Positions 12,076 to 22,372 of a stretch of DNA of 64,000 nt are shown here, one piece after another (positions within the stretch are counted from its first letter, which is position 1; each line of letters starts with the position of its first letter). Under the pieces are notes generated by a model. The model was not told the DNA's origin and did no database searches. It saw nothing but the letters and a program-made list of their open reading frames with translations. Source of the stretch: Rhyacophila brunnea (lineage: Eukaryota; Arthropoda; Insecta; Trichoptera; Rhyacophilidae); contig JAGYXB010002026.1 in the NCBI GenBank assembly GCA_022495005.1, positions 1-64,000 on the forward strand. Reading direction: 5' to 3'. Made by a program: the position numbers and the translations under genes.

Positions 12076-12178
12076 AGTAGAATATAATCAGTAATCACTA
12101 ATCACACTTCAAAATCATGTTTGCTACTTGACACCATACTATTCTTTACACCTTTCATCCGCCAATCTGTCACAATTC

Positions 12179-12403
12179 ACCATGTTCGATCCTTAGAGGA
12201 TCATATGGGCCTCCACAGAGTGGAGGTTTTATTAACAGATTTTGTTTTTTACAGGAAATGGATGTTAGCCACTTACTTACCCTATTAGGTTCATATTGAC
12301 TCCAAACACAAATTGAAAAACAGTGTATCTGCCAGACTCATGATTCGAACCCAAGACTCACGACGTTACATGCCAAAGCTTAAGCCGCTCGGCCATCGTG
12401 GGA
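12179..12403 (-). mobile_element. tRNA-derived SINE family S2, copy 1
   Basis: On the minus strand it opens with a tRNA-like head, TCCCACGATGGCCGAGCGGC (A-box region), and has a B box GGGTTCGAATCA (complement of about 12341-12352). After about 70 bp of head come a body and a tail with a CCTCCACTCTGTGGAGG hairpin. A second copy at 54385-54567 has the same order. The head resembles a Leu/Ser-type tRNA, but the rest shows it is a SINE, not a tRNA gene. RNA polymerase III promoter inferred. Confidence 0.75.
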
Positions 12404-13150
12404 TTTCTATATAATATCTACTCAATAATATGCTAGTACATATTGCACTGTAAGCATCTGTCAAATAATGATGATAGTAGCCTATCATTTGTTTTCTTTC
12501 ACGACCCGATTATAATAAACGATTCCTTTATTTGCGGGTCAGTTTATTTTTCAAATTTAGAATTTGCTTCAACGTGTATGTTTTCTCTCATCTTATCGCT
12601 TTTAATAAGTCTTCACCCCATCTCGCCCTCTCCTACACATTATTACATATTATCAACTGTACAATAGAAAAAGGGCGTAACCCTATTCTTTTTCAAAATA
12701 CATAGGTTTTATTGCATAATAACGTTGTACATGACTAAATAATACACGCTGTGTCAAAGGATGTAAGCTGCAAATGCCGATTTATTATCTAAATTTAACT
12801 AGCACTTAAAAAAAGAAGGAAGTAACATAGGAAAAACCACTTAACCATCATTTTAGTTGTTTTTTTTTAATTCACTCAATAATTAATATCAGATTAAGGA
12901 TAAAAACCAAAATTATTAATTATCAAGCACTTTAAGGTTATGCCTATTTTGTATTTTAACTTTGACTGTAACCCATTGCCTCTTCTAAAATTTGATTTGT
13001 GTGGATTACGCCTGTTTTCCTTTCCAAAGTCTATATGTTTAATTCATGCGTTACAGACAGATAGATAGATAAATCAAAATAAACATAATATTATATAAGG
13101 TAATCTACTAACAACGTGTGTTTATGCATTATTTATTATAAGATTATTTT
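12404..13150. other. Unannotated stretch
   Basis: Contains a 74-codon frame (12443-12667) with no recognised domain, plus simple AT-rich DNA. Nothing supported. Confidence 0.35.
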
Positions 13151-13345
13151 CCCGGCGTCGAGTTGTCGAACGGTCGTGAACACAGTGGCGCGGCGGTTCG
13201 GGAGGGGCCACGGTATACCTGCACCGGAACTAGCAATCGAAAACTGGTTCAAATACCAGAAGCGACGACGCGTGACCGCCATCATAAGAAAGAAATCGAG
13301 TTTTGGAGCGGAGACCACCGCTCCGTTCCCACACCGCCACTGTGT
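13150..13345 (+). mobile_element. GC-rich tRNA-like SINE candidate
   Basis: A 200-bp GC-rich island in AT-rich DNA. It carries 'gtggcgcggcggttcgg' (A-box-like) and 'ctggttcaaataccag' (B-box-like, about 13243), with spacing loosely tRNA-like. Because it is GC-rich, several frames on both strands are open; one reads 'ENWFKYQKRRR', but the rest is not a homeodomain. I favour a SINE head over a coding exon. Confidence 0.35.
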
Positions 13346-13579
13346 TAATTCTCTCGAAAATTGGAGCACGGTTTTACTTTTATTCTACTGCATTACTTTT
13401 ATTATATACAAACTGTATGACGGCATTTAGTAGATTACCATGTTTAATAATCAGTGGCGAAAAGTGGAGGAAGGGTGTTAAGATTCGAGATAAGTAATAC
13501 ATATTAAACTTTTTCGGTCATACCTATTTGTTGTTATTGAACTAAGAGCCCTATGCAGAATCCAAGATTTCGATCCTAA

Positions 13580-13948
13580 AGCCTCAATTACATTGAGCTT
13601 CTTTACGAGCTGTTTATTGGCGAATTTAAAAGCGGGCGATTCAGCTACTGCGATTTGATGATTACACACAAAACTTTCCATTCGCTAAGAAACCACAAGC
13701 CAGCGACTATTTTGACGGAACGTAGTTCGTTTTTTTACCGGGAGGTTGGTACTGCCCTCTACTGCGCAGACGCAGTAGGCCCACACGCCGGCGTGTAGCG
13801 TGTAAAGTTGACCGGCTTTCAACTTTTCTCGGTAGAGTGTTTACAACCTGCTTATTAGCTTATTCGATGATTACACTAGGCGACTTTACAGGCAGATTGT
13901 AAATTCGCCAATAAACAGCTCGTAAAGAAGCTCAATGTAATTGAGGCT
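13580..13948. mobile_element. MITE family C (PIF/Harbinger-like), copy 1
   Basis: Inverted termini AGCCTCAATTACATTGAGCT with TAA on both sides (13577-13579 and 13949-13951), a PIF/Harbinger-type duplication. The TIRs are about 50 bp ('ttctttacgagctgtttattggcg'-type sequence at each end). The interior is GC-richer, with 'accgggaggttggtactgcc', related to about 49840. Non-coding. Confidence 0.75.
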
Positions 13949-13951
13949 TAA

Positions 13952-14463
13952 GGATAAGTTGCCGAAGTGAATGACTTAACTATAGACTATACTGAGTATA
14001 GAGTTAAGGAATCCTTAACCATAGACTGCTTTTGTTATGAACACGCCCCCTTCTGTATTACCATTTACCACTGACAGCTGCTGTCAAAATAAATTCGCAT
14101 GTCTATAAAACAGTCCATACACTCAAATTCATTTAACAATGTATCTCAATATGGATGTTGATAGTGTTAATTCGTTTGGCATGTACTTGCAGAATATTAT
14201 TTTACTTTTATACGCCAGCCCGCAGAAATACAAGATGCCAGATGATAGAATGACACTTGACGCTAGTGTTACCAAAAATGCAGTAGTCATATTTTTGTCA
14301 TCGTTTAACAATTATAAAATAATTTACCTAAACTATAGGAAAGAGAATTTTTAAATATGGTATTATTTTCAATAGAAATGATCTTAACTAAAGACAATGT
14401 TTCTGCATAGTGTTTACTGCTAAGGAAATTTTAGTTATGACAAATGTTTCTGCATTCCACTCT
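13952..14463. other. Rest of unclassified insert in family-A MITE
   Basis: Lies between the family-C MITE and the resumption of family A near 14464. 'tatgcagaa' at the outer left and 'tttctgca' at the right suggest short inverted ends. A 71-codon frame at 14139-14354 starts with ATG but matches nothing I know. Exact borders are uncertain. Confidence 0.35.
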
Positions 14464-14722
14464 GAGATTACAATTTACAGATGGAGTTGGTTAATTTAAA
14501 ATAAACCATTAAACTCTGCTTAAGCCAAACCATAATAATTTTAGCACGCTTTGGGCGATCCAACAAAATTGTGCACACTTTTTCATTCATACTTATTATT
14601 TGTTTTCGTTGAATTAAGAATACGTATTACACAATATTAATATGTTGTTGATCAGTTTTATTAAATACATTAAACCCTGCTTAGATCAAGTCATAATATA
14701 CCTACTTATAAAAACATTATTC

Positions 14723-14931
14723 GGTACTGTTCGGTTATACGGAATACAGCGGAAAACACATTTTGAAAATACCCGATATACTGGATTATTTGTTAGTTTG
14801 GGTAAGGTTAGGTTAGGTTGGGTTGGGTTAGGTTAGGTTAGGTTTGGTTAGGTTAACCTAACAAATAATCCAGTTTATCGGGTATTTTCAAAATGTGTTT
14901 TCCGCTGTATTCCGTATAACCGAACAGTACC
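14723..14931. mobile_element. MITE family B, palindromic copy with TTAGG-type loop
   Basis: Arms of about 85 bp (start GGTACTGTTCGGTTATACGG) form an almost perfect hairpin. The loop is a (GGTTA)n-like array. Flanked by a perfect 8-bp duplication cattattc (14715-14722 and 14932-14939). Confidence 0.9.
14801..14857 (+). repeat. TTAGG telomere-type repeats in MITE loop
   Basis: About ten imperfect TTAGGT/TTGGGT units. TTAGG is the ancestral arthropod telomere repeat; here it is interstitial and confined to the hairpin loop. Similar short arrays lie in other family-B copies (about 10080 and 15240), in the hairpin at 22505-22530, and at 45069. Confidence 0.8.
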
Positions 14932-14939
14932 CATTATTC

Positions 14940-15344
14940 TGTACAAGTCGGTTTTTTTTTTTTTAGAATTATTAATAACCATGTCCTTGTTTTTTCGTAC
15001 AAGGTGGTTGTTAGTAATTTTGAACAATCACAAACACCCAGGCTTTGAGAAAAACACATAAATATTTTTGTCATGACCGGGAATCGAACCCAGAACTCTC
15101 GGGTGGAAGGCCAACGCCTTACCCACTGCACCACGAGAGCCGCCCTGTACAAGTCAGTTATAGGGAAGCCAGTGGCAAACACATTTTGAAAATAGCCGAT
15201 ATACTGGATTATTTGTTAGGTTGTGTTAGTTTAGGTGAGGTTAAGTTAGGTTAGGTTTTCATTCTTGAATTCACGAATTTTGCCAAAATCAGCTATGATA
15301 ATAAGCGCGGTTTCCGCCTGGCTTCCCCATAACCGACTGGTGCC
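14940..15344. mobile_element. MITE family B copy inserted next to the previous one
   Basis: Starts TGTACAAGTCGGTT and ends AACCGACTGGTGCC. Its left flank is the cattattc that also ends the preceding MITE; its right flank is tattattc (15345-15352). The three 8-mers in a row mean two insertions reused the same target. A SINE interrupts it at 14954-15144. Confidence 0.8.
14954..15144 (-). mobile_element. tRNA-derived SINE family S1
   Basis: On the minus strand: tRNA-like head with A box region GTGGTGCAGTGGGTAAGG and B box GGGTTCGATTCCC (complement of about 15079-15091). A body follows, then a 3' tail 'aaccaccttgtacgaaaaa' and poly(A). Flanked by a 15-bp duplication ctgtacaagtc(g/a)gtt (14939-14953 and 15145-15159), the hallmark of LINE-driven retroposition. 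Its tail is shared with the LINE at 34006-34610. Confidence 0.9.
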
Positions 15345-15721
15345 TATTATTCTATCTATAAAATATCAAAAAATATGTACGAATTAATGTCATAATTATA
15401 GATAGGTATTTTATAGATAGACGAGTTTTTTTTACTATTATCTAGTATGGCATGGTTTCGCAGGCTTTAATTGAATTTTAAAAACTAACTATTACAATCT
15501 GTAAATCGTAGTCATAGTTAAATGAAAACAAATACGCATAACTGACAAAGTTCAGAATGCACTATTTATATAGGATTTTGACAACCTACCTCCACCCTTC
15601 GCCACCCTTCGCCACTGTTAATAATTGTAATATATTGTGTAAGAGTGGGAAGGGGTTTGTGATTTCGCACGGGGGTGGCTAAATCTCTTGGGGCGGGCCA
15701 GTATTCATTAGTCACATCATA

Positions 15722-17022
15722 CGAGGGTGGGTCAATAATTCCTTAGAAAAAAGCATTAAAACAGGTTTTATTTTTGTATTTTTTTTTTATTTCTCAACAT
15801 AATTTCCTTGGAGCTCAATACACTTGGTTAGACGTTTCTCAATTTTTTTAAGCCGTCAGAAAAATAAGTTTTTGGAAGGTCCTCAAAATAAGCATTTGTC
15901 CGATCGATGACTTCTTCATTTGAAAAAAAACGTTGTCCACTTAGCCATTTTTTTAAGTTTGGGAAAAGGAAAAAGTCACTGGGGGCTAAATCTGGCGAAT
16001 ACGGTGGGTGGTCGACCAATTCGAACTTCAATTCTTCAATTTAGCCATTGATCGTAAACATGTGTGAACACGGGCATTGTCCTGATGAAAGAGGATTTTT
16101 TTCCTGTTTAAATGAGGCCGTTTTTCTTCAATTTCGTTTTTTAGCTGGTCCAATAAAGATGCATAATAATCCCCTGTTATTGTTTTCCTTTTTCCAAATA
16201 GTCAACGAAAATAATTCCACGTGCATCCCAAAATGCAGTAGCCATAACCTTACCAGCTGATTTTACGGTTTTCGCCTTCTTTGGACATGGTTCGCCTTTC
16301 GCAATCCACTGCTTTGACTGTTCTTTCGTCTCGGGAGTATAGTGGTGTATCCATGTTTCATCTACAGTCACAAAGCGACGAAAAAATTCATCCGGATTAC
16401 GTTGCATGAGCGACAACAGGGCTTTAGAGGCCACCACCCTATTGCGTTTATTGTCGACTGTGAGCAAACGCGGCACCCATCTTGCAGAAATATTTTTCAT
16501 GCCCAATTTGTCATATAAAATAGAAATGACGCTACCTTTTGAGATCCCTGTAACCTCAATTATCTCACTCAACTTTTACCTTCGGTCACTTAACACCATA
16601 TCGTGGATTTTATTGATCATTTCTGGTGTAGTCACCTCTACAAGACGTCCTGAGCGTGGTTCATCCTTTTGTTGATGTACGACCACGTTTAAATTCATTT
16701 AACCAGTTATAAATAGTTGCAAGTGAAGGAGCAGATATGCCGTGAACTAAATCCAACTCATTTTTATTTCCTTTGCTGTTAACCCTTTTATATTAAAATG
16801 TTTAATAACAACTCTAAACTCAATTTTCTCCATTTTCCATTTTTCCATTTTCCACAAACAAATTTTTTTTTTAAATGTACGAGAAACACACAACAACCCG
16901 ACCAATCTGATTGAAACTTCGCAGCATGCTGAATCGGTAGTGCCGCTGCATGAAAACAAACCGCTTACAGTACTAGTCGCGCCACCTGTCGGCTTTTCTA
17001 AGGACTTATTGACCCACCCTCG
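15722..17022 (-). mobile_element. mariner element, copy 1
   Basis: 1301 bp with inverted termini CGAGGGTGGGTCAATAA and matching TTATTGACCCACCCTCG, and TA on both sides (15720-15721 and 17023-17024). It carries one broken transposase gene on the minus strand. A near-identical copy is at 35907-37236. Confidence 0.95.
15787..16842 (-). pseudogene. mariner transposase, frameshifted
   Basis: DD34D mariner transposase, which cuts and pastes DNA at TA sites. Read from right to left: an N-terminal helix-turn-helix segment (MEKIEFRVVIKHF), a frameshift after 'TAKEIK', then an open block (16572-16177) with ISARWVPRLLT and VDETWIHHYTPE (first catalytic Asp). The second Asp is in FHQDNAR (codon at about 16079-16081), and the third is in YSPDLAPSDFFLFPNLKK (15828-16031 block). 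A final frameshift precedes the usual C-terminal ELQGNYVEK. All three catalytic residues are present, but several frameshifts make the gene inactive. A normal transposase of this family is about 345 residues. Confidence 0.9.
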
Positions 17023-17181
17023 TAGTATTTCTCATAAGATTAGTAACTTTGTATGTGAGATCCCAAGCGAACTTTCCAAACAGATCACAATACTGTTCAT
17101 TAGCCATGTTTTATTGGCAATTTGGCATTTTCTCGTGTAATAATGAGACGCATATTTTTTAAATGCGAAATAGGTACCAAC

Positions 17182-18310
17182 TAGGGATTCCAATCCCGGG
17201 ATCCCGAACTATTTTCGTTACCTATGAATCCCGGGATTGGTAAACATAATCCCGAAATTTTCGGGATTGGTTTTTTTATCAATTTTTATAGAAAATAAAA
17301 TAAAAACGAAAATATAACAGAAAAAATACTTTTAATAAAATATAAGTACATTAGAAATAAACTGAGTTTGATTTATTACCCATGTGTTGCCAATTCATTT
17401 TATTTTTTCACATACATTAATAAAAATGAGAAAGATTGGAAAAAAACAATGCTTCGCACTTTTAACAAAGTAATTCCACCATGATCTCATACGTTTTACG
17501 GCAGTTTCATATTTGGCTGACTAATAAGATTTATGAAGCGGAAAGGTCATACACCATGATTTACTTTACTATTTTAAATCTCGCGAACCCATTCATTAAG
17601 TATTTACTATCAGAAACAGCAATCTCATATAATATATGTAAACACTAAATACAATATTGATTCTACGAAATTTTATAAATGAAAATCGTTTAGATTTGTA
17701 AATAGTTCAACATAAATTAAAAATTCCGAATTTCACTCAAAAAATAACAAAGAAAATTATTATAATATTTTCAACCAGTGTGGACTCAACTTTCTGCTTA
17801 AATTCAGGGCTCGAAATGGAACGGAACGCACCGGAGCGCCGTTCCGGCTCGTGAAATTTGTAAAATTATCTCTCCGTCTCATGGAAAAAATATGTTGACC
17901 GTCTGAGCTAGATAGGCCATAGAATAGAAAATATGACACATATATTTTCGTAAAATACACATACGATTTGATGATTATGTAAATATCTTCAGAAAATTTG
18001 TCAAGCGCTCCGGTTCGTAAACTTTTCCATTTCGAGCGCTGCTTAAATTAGTATGGAGACATTAGATATGAAATATAATATGACGACACAATAACACTTG
18101 CCGAAAAAATATCTTAATGTATTCCCCATCGATAAAAGTTACACTAATTGACTATTCCCTATTCCTATTGACCGATTTTATCAACGTTATTTGTATATTT
18201 ATACAAATTTAATATTAACTTAGTATTAAAAAAAATGCCAATCCCGGGATTGTCAAATTGTAATCCCGGAATCCCGGGATCCTAATTTTGGCTCGGGATT
18301 GGATTCCCTA
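17182..18310. mobile_element. hAT element with TAGGGATTCCAATCCC ends
   Basis: 1129 bp. Ends TAGGGATTCCAATCCCGGGA and GGGATTGGATTCCCTA; perfect 8-bp duplication gtaccaac (17174-17181 and 18311-18318). Subterminal 'aatcccgggatt' motifs repeat several times at both ends and are likely transposase sites. I see no transposase open frame. A smaller hAT MITE (17805-18041) sits inside. Confidence 0.9.
17805..18041. mobile_element. hAT MITE family D, copy 1
   Basis: 237 bp, starts CAGGGCTCGAAATGGAACGG and ends 'ttttccatttcgagcgctg'. Perfect 8-bp duplication cttaaatt (17797-17804 and 18042-18049). It has GC-rich 'ccggagcgc' motifs near both ends and an AT-rich core. Two more copies are at 50873 and 57416. 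Confidence 0.92.
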
Positions 18311-18318
18311 GTACCAAC

Positions 18319-18825
18319 TATTTAATTATTGTACCGCCCACATTCTATTTATTAGTCTGATCTGTAGTATTTACATAATAAAAATTTAAGACACGACAAC
18401 TATTATCATTATGCAATGATAGATTTGTTAAATAATTTTTATGATAACTAAGATGGCAGGTACCTACCTACCTTACCCGACTGCTTCTGTATGTGTTTTT
18501 TTATTGTGAGAATTTGTTTGGTTACTTAGCAACCAGTTGTCTTATCAAAGATTACGATAAATTTGCCCGTAATCATTGATAAAAGGTAAAGTATTTTTTA
18601 GACATTTTGTTTTAATGCTGGAGAGACAATACGAAAATAATAAAATTATCTGTTTTTATCATTTTTTATGCTTATTAAAAACACATTTATCATTTTGCAC
18701 AATAATAATAGCGTGCAGTCTATCACTGAATTGCTTTAAAATAGAGTTTAGGATTTTCCCGAAGAATGCAACGATAATTATTAGATAATGATATTAATAA
18801 TAACGCAACCAAATCATTTTACCAC
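18319..18825. other. Unannotated AT-rich stretch
   Basis: No gene or known repeat seen. Contains GGTACCTACCTACC near 18460. Confidence 0.35.
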
Positions 18826-19072
18826 GTTTTTATTAGCTCGTATTCTTGTTTGTTCAAGATTTGTATTGGGCGATTGAAGATTTTTAACTAACTTCCCGAC
18901 CAGCTAGACATTTGAAACTTTTAGAATATATCAGAACACGACGACAATGCATTCTTTTAATACTTTTAGTTATCTTTAAGCAGACTTAAATTCATTTTCA
19001 GTTAATTCTGTTTTGTATGTTTCGGAAAAAAATCGTTAAAAGTAAATACTATTATTGGTTGCTAAGGGGTCC
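18826..19072 (+). repeat. Rep-1 fragment, left of Tc-like insertion
   Basis: Matches 62752-63010 directly and 47740-48010 inverted ('tagctcgtattctt', 'taactaacttcccgac', 'gacatttgaaacttttagaa', 'cagttaattctgttttgta'). It is split from its continuation at 20581 by a 1.5-kb TA-flanked element. Confidence 0.75.
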
Positions 19073-19675
19073 TATAGATCTACCATCATAAATTGGCGTT
19101 TCAGCGAGGGCGCTAGTATGACATTGAGAATGTTGCCATAACTAACAAAAAAATGGTTATTTTTAAATTTTTATTGGTAGTAGATTTATGTACAAAAATA
19201 TTAAAATAAAAAATAAACACAATCAAAATAAAAACGCGTTACTTTCTTTATAACCATGAGGAAGAAATGCATAGTTGGAAAAATCATAAATTGTTAAATA
19301 TAAAGTAGTATTGTGTATATTTTAGTCATGGAAAAAATATAATAAAAAAGGCGAAAATAAATTAAATTCACTCTAAAGACAGTAAAATAGTATCAAAATC
19401 AATGGAATTTTAAATAAAACACGATAACAAACTATAAATTACACAAACAATGTAGAAATTATATAACTACTATTATAATGGTTCAATTCCAGATAGACTA
19501 TCATCCGATTCTGTGTCACTCTTAGGACCATTTACAGTAAAAATAAAACCAGTCGAGGTCATATTATGGAATTCAAACTTGTAAATGTCAGTTTAATTAA
19601 TACACTAAATTTCTTTATAAATCCGTTTACATACACAAATAATAAGTAAGTATTCATTTATATTGCTATCCGACA

Positions 19676-19912
19676 TTAATTTTTATTTTTATCATAACTT
19701 TGAACAAAACTAAAAAAAATAAGAAATAACTTGCGTTGTAATATAAATGCAACTTGGTAACACTGAACAACTGTCATGGCGACTTGCCGTTGTATTCCAT
19801 TATCGATATAAATAATCATTTCGTTTTGTCCTTTTTCGTCATCGCAGAATTGCCATACTTTTAGAATGATGTCTCTGACATTTCCACGAACTGTTTTAGA
19901 ACTGCTTGCCAT
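19676..19912 (-). pseudogene. N-terminal fragment of Tc-like transposase
   Basis: 78 codons from an ATG (MASSSKTVRGNVRDIILKVW...). The 'SSSK.VR.N.R.IILKV..F' opening and the following acidic stretch look like the N-terminal DNA-binding region of insect Tc/mariner-superfamily proteins that carry a DDE endonuclease. The later 'AMTVV' part sits where those proteins have 'AA.TGVS', so a frameshift probably follows. No catalytic DDE part is recognisable, so the gene is truncated. Assignment fits the TA target of the host element but rests on memory of the family pattern. Confidence 0.5.
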
Positions 19913-20093
19913 TATGCACTATACTTATTTCTTCTGTATTTTCAAAAACAAAATATATACCCCGAATCCTGCACACTGACGTTTCAAAATGTAAACATTT
20001 GACTCAGTCTGGAATAAATTTGTCATAACGCCCAATCGCCCGGAGTTATTTTCGGATGTCTACATTAATTTCTTCGTGGATACATAATTCGTT

Positions 20094-20186
20094 GTTGATT
20101 ATATTAAAATATAGCTTACTTTAAATACTTACTAAATAATTGGTGCTAAGTAGCTATCGAATAATGTCAAATATTAAAAGGTCACA
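20094..20186 (+). repeat. 93-bp direct repeat, unit 1
   Basis: 'gttgattatattaaaatata...tattaaaaggtc'; repeated at 20468-20560 with only a few changes. Unit 2 runs into the right inverted end, so unit 1 may mark an earlier end of the element. Confidence 0.85.
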
Positions 20187-20467
20187 TTCGTTTATTAATA
20201 ATCTAAAATGCTCTTTATGTTTTCAAATGTACAAACAATAAAAATCTCTGACCTTTCCTAAATTAGCAACAAACACTCATTCGATTATAAAATACTACTA
20301 TCAAATATAAAATTATGTATTAGGTACATTCCTTATTTAAGGAAAAAGGTTTTTTCACTTGTTGATCTCTTTTTTTAATAGGTAGGTATATTTTATTTAT
20401 CATCACTAAATATAATGTGATTTTGATATTTTGACGCCACGAGAGCTAAATAAACGCAAGCGCAATT

Positions 20468-20560
20468 GTTGATTATATTAAAATATAGCTTACTTTAATG
20501 GCTTACCAAATAATTGGTGCTAAGTAGCTATCGAATAATGTCAAATATTAAAAGGTCCAA
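20468..20560 (+). repeat. 93-bp direct repeat, unit 2
   Basis: Second unit, immediately before the right inverted terminus at 20554-20578. Confidence 0.85.
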
Positions 20561-20580
20561 TTTACGATGGTAGATCTATA

Positions 20581-20830
20581 GCAACTAAATTATTAATATA
20601 TACGTGCGTAACTATAGAGATCAATATGAACTGTCAAAATGACATTTCAGTATTCTATATTTATTCAGTATTTCTATCAAGTACAAAAAAAAGTATTTAT
20701 TAATAATACGTAGAATTATCAAGTTTATATGATTCAACAGAAAATTTAAAAACGTGGTTATATAAAAAGGTCTTTTTATCTTGTAATTATTTAATAATGT
20801 ATTCTTTGCCAAAGAACGCTTTAATTAATA
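20581..20830 (+). repeat. Rep-1 fragment, right of Tc-like insertion
   Basis: Continues Rep-1: 'actaaattattaatatatac', 'gtcaaaatgacatttcagta', 'tatgattcaacagaaaattt'. The same order is at 63030-63215 and, inverted, at 47575-47760. Confidence 0.75.
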
Positions 20831-20859
20831 TTAACCATGTATGTACAGCAGAAAAATAG

Positions 20860-21150
20860 TGTGGGGGGGTCCACCTCGAATAATTTATCGATAATAATTT
20901 ATTATTGATTTTTTAAGACGCGGGATGGGGCGGGCTTCAAAATCTAGCAGGTGCCACTGACCTCAGCATTCACACACTAGTTTTCCGTCTCATCAACCGC
21001 GGACTCCCATACTTTTTCCGGGTACGTCCCCATACTCAAACACTCCGCACTTTGAGTCTAGCGTTGAACAAGTGGCCTGTTAGTTATAACTATAACTGCT
21101 CTTCAATGAGTTATTGTGACATGTCGCATCCACGAGCGGTTATCGAAATG
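20860..21150 (+). repeat. Interspersed repeat R5, copy 1
   Basis: 'catactcaaacactccgcac', 'aagtggcct', 'agttataactataac' and 'cgagcggttatcga' recur in inverted order at 54735-54960. Part is also seen around 38985-39030 plus 39846-39870, where a hAT element interrupts it. Unclassified. Confidence 0.55.
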
Positions 21151-22372
21151 ACTACAAACCCTTCCATCACTACCACCATCTTTAATAATAACTATTTTTA
21201 CAAAATATGTTTAATTTCTAAAAAAGTACCTACGTTGATATTTTTACTAGACACGTTGGTTGTTAAAATCAGTCAGTGCCTCGGTTATCCGAGTCCCCAA
21301 ATCCGCCCTACGTTGATAACAGTAAACAATTAATTATGATAATCACAGCCAACGTTTTAATTATTCTAGACATTTCGGTGAGACTGTATCCCAAAATTTA
21401 TCTGCTAGATGGATTTCACTTTCTATGTAATTTAAAAATGTTAAATTTAGTCTAATGTAGTTGCTGTTTAGGTACATACGCAATGGCACAAGGAGTTGAC
21501 ATGTTTGGAGGCCCCCTTTCGCAGACATTGTATGTTGTGCGGCGAACCACCAATGATTTAGTGTAACACATAAATCGATATTTATGGTGTCAAGATTTTT
21601 TCACTCTTCGCTTGATCGTGTAATACTAGGATTGTAAGAAATATGCATATTTTTTAAATTGTCATACGTCATGAAGAAGCGACATTATCTGCCTTCATGG
21701 AAAACTGCCACCGGCCCTCGGACTTCATATTATATGTAATTATATGAAGATTTCCCCGATCCGGCACATTTCATAAACGACAGAACAAACTGACATTGTG
21801 CATTATATTATTATATCCTACAAAATAATGTTCCTCGTAATTTGAATTCAGAATTTCTAATAAAAAAAACATAGCAACCAAATAAACAATGTTAAAAGTG
21901 AAACAAGGAAAAATTGGTATAAAAATTCAAGCGTTAATCCCGATGTTATTTTACCGTGAAGCACGACTCGTACAGAAGGAAAATAATAAAAATATGTGGA
22001 GACATTTTCAAAATTCAATGTTACTATATACCTAAGAAACAACAAATTGTAGGTAGGTATAATGCGGACACGTCCAACGCAAAAGCCGAATAGGGAGTCC
22101 AACGCGTCGATCGCGGGATGAATTTTACTCGATTGAACCCATAGTCCTGAACAGTCAGTTGTAATACAATATGATTCCATTAAATATTTGAACTCCTGAT
22201 TATTTCCCCAACCATTTAGGGCTCAGTTGGATTTGAAGTTCAAATAGGATACATTTTGGATCAAGTAAGACCAGCTTCGACGGGCTGCAACTGTAGTGCT
22301 GTGTATCTGAGCCCTTACGTGAAAATCTTTTACAAAATAATCATAAGGAAGCTCGCGTGCGTATCCGGAAAT
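21151..22372. other. Unannotated stretch
   Basis: A 107-codon minus-strand frame (21857-22180) shows a hydrophobic C-terminus but no family I recognise. A short GC-richer patch lies near 21500-21550. No supported gene. Confidence 0.35.

Larger units (their letters stand above)
13452..15617. mobile_element. hAT-type MITE (family A), copy 2, expanded by nested insertions
   Basis: Starts CAGTGGCGAAAAGTGGAGG and ends 'cctccacccttcgcca..ctg', with a perfect 8-bp duplication ttaataat (13444-13451 and 15618-15625). The uninterrupted relative at 29486 is 585 bp; this copy is 2166 bp because other elements landed in it. They are an unclassified insert at about 13549-14463 (itself holding the MITE at 13580-13948) and two family-B MITEs at 14723-15344 with a SINE inside the second. 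The TSD match across all the nested material confirms the layering. Confidence 0.9.
19075..20578. mobile_element. Tc/mariner-like element in Rep-1
   Basis: 1504 bp with inverted ends TAGATCTACCATCATAAATT and AATTTACGATGGTAGATCTA, and TA at both sides (19073-19074 and 20579-20580). Removing it rebuilds the Rep-1 'ggtcctagcaactaaattatt' found in other copies. Encodes the N-terminus of a transposase on the minus strand and holds a 93-bp direct repeat. Confidence 0.85.

Noticed and set aside
13150..13345. Homeodomain-like peptide (ENWFKYQKRRR) in a GC-rich patch
   Set aside because: Only a few residues resemble homeodomain helix 3; the preceding helices are absent, several frames on both strands are open because of GC content, and A/B-box-like motifs favour a SINE.
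14801..14857. A true telomere end
   Set aside because: The TTAGG-like array is about 55 bp, imperfect, and enclosed by MITE arms and an 8-bp duplication.
15071..15144. A tRNA gene on the minus strand
   Set aside because: The A and B boxes are present, but a long body, a LINE-like tail, poly(A) and a 15-bp target duplication show it is a SINE.
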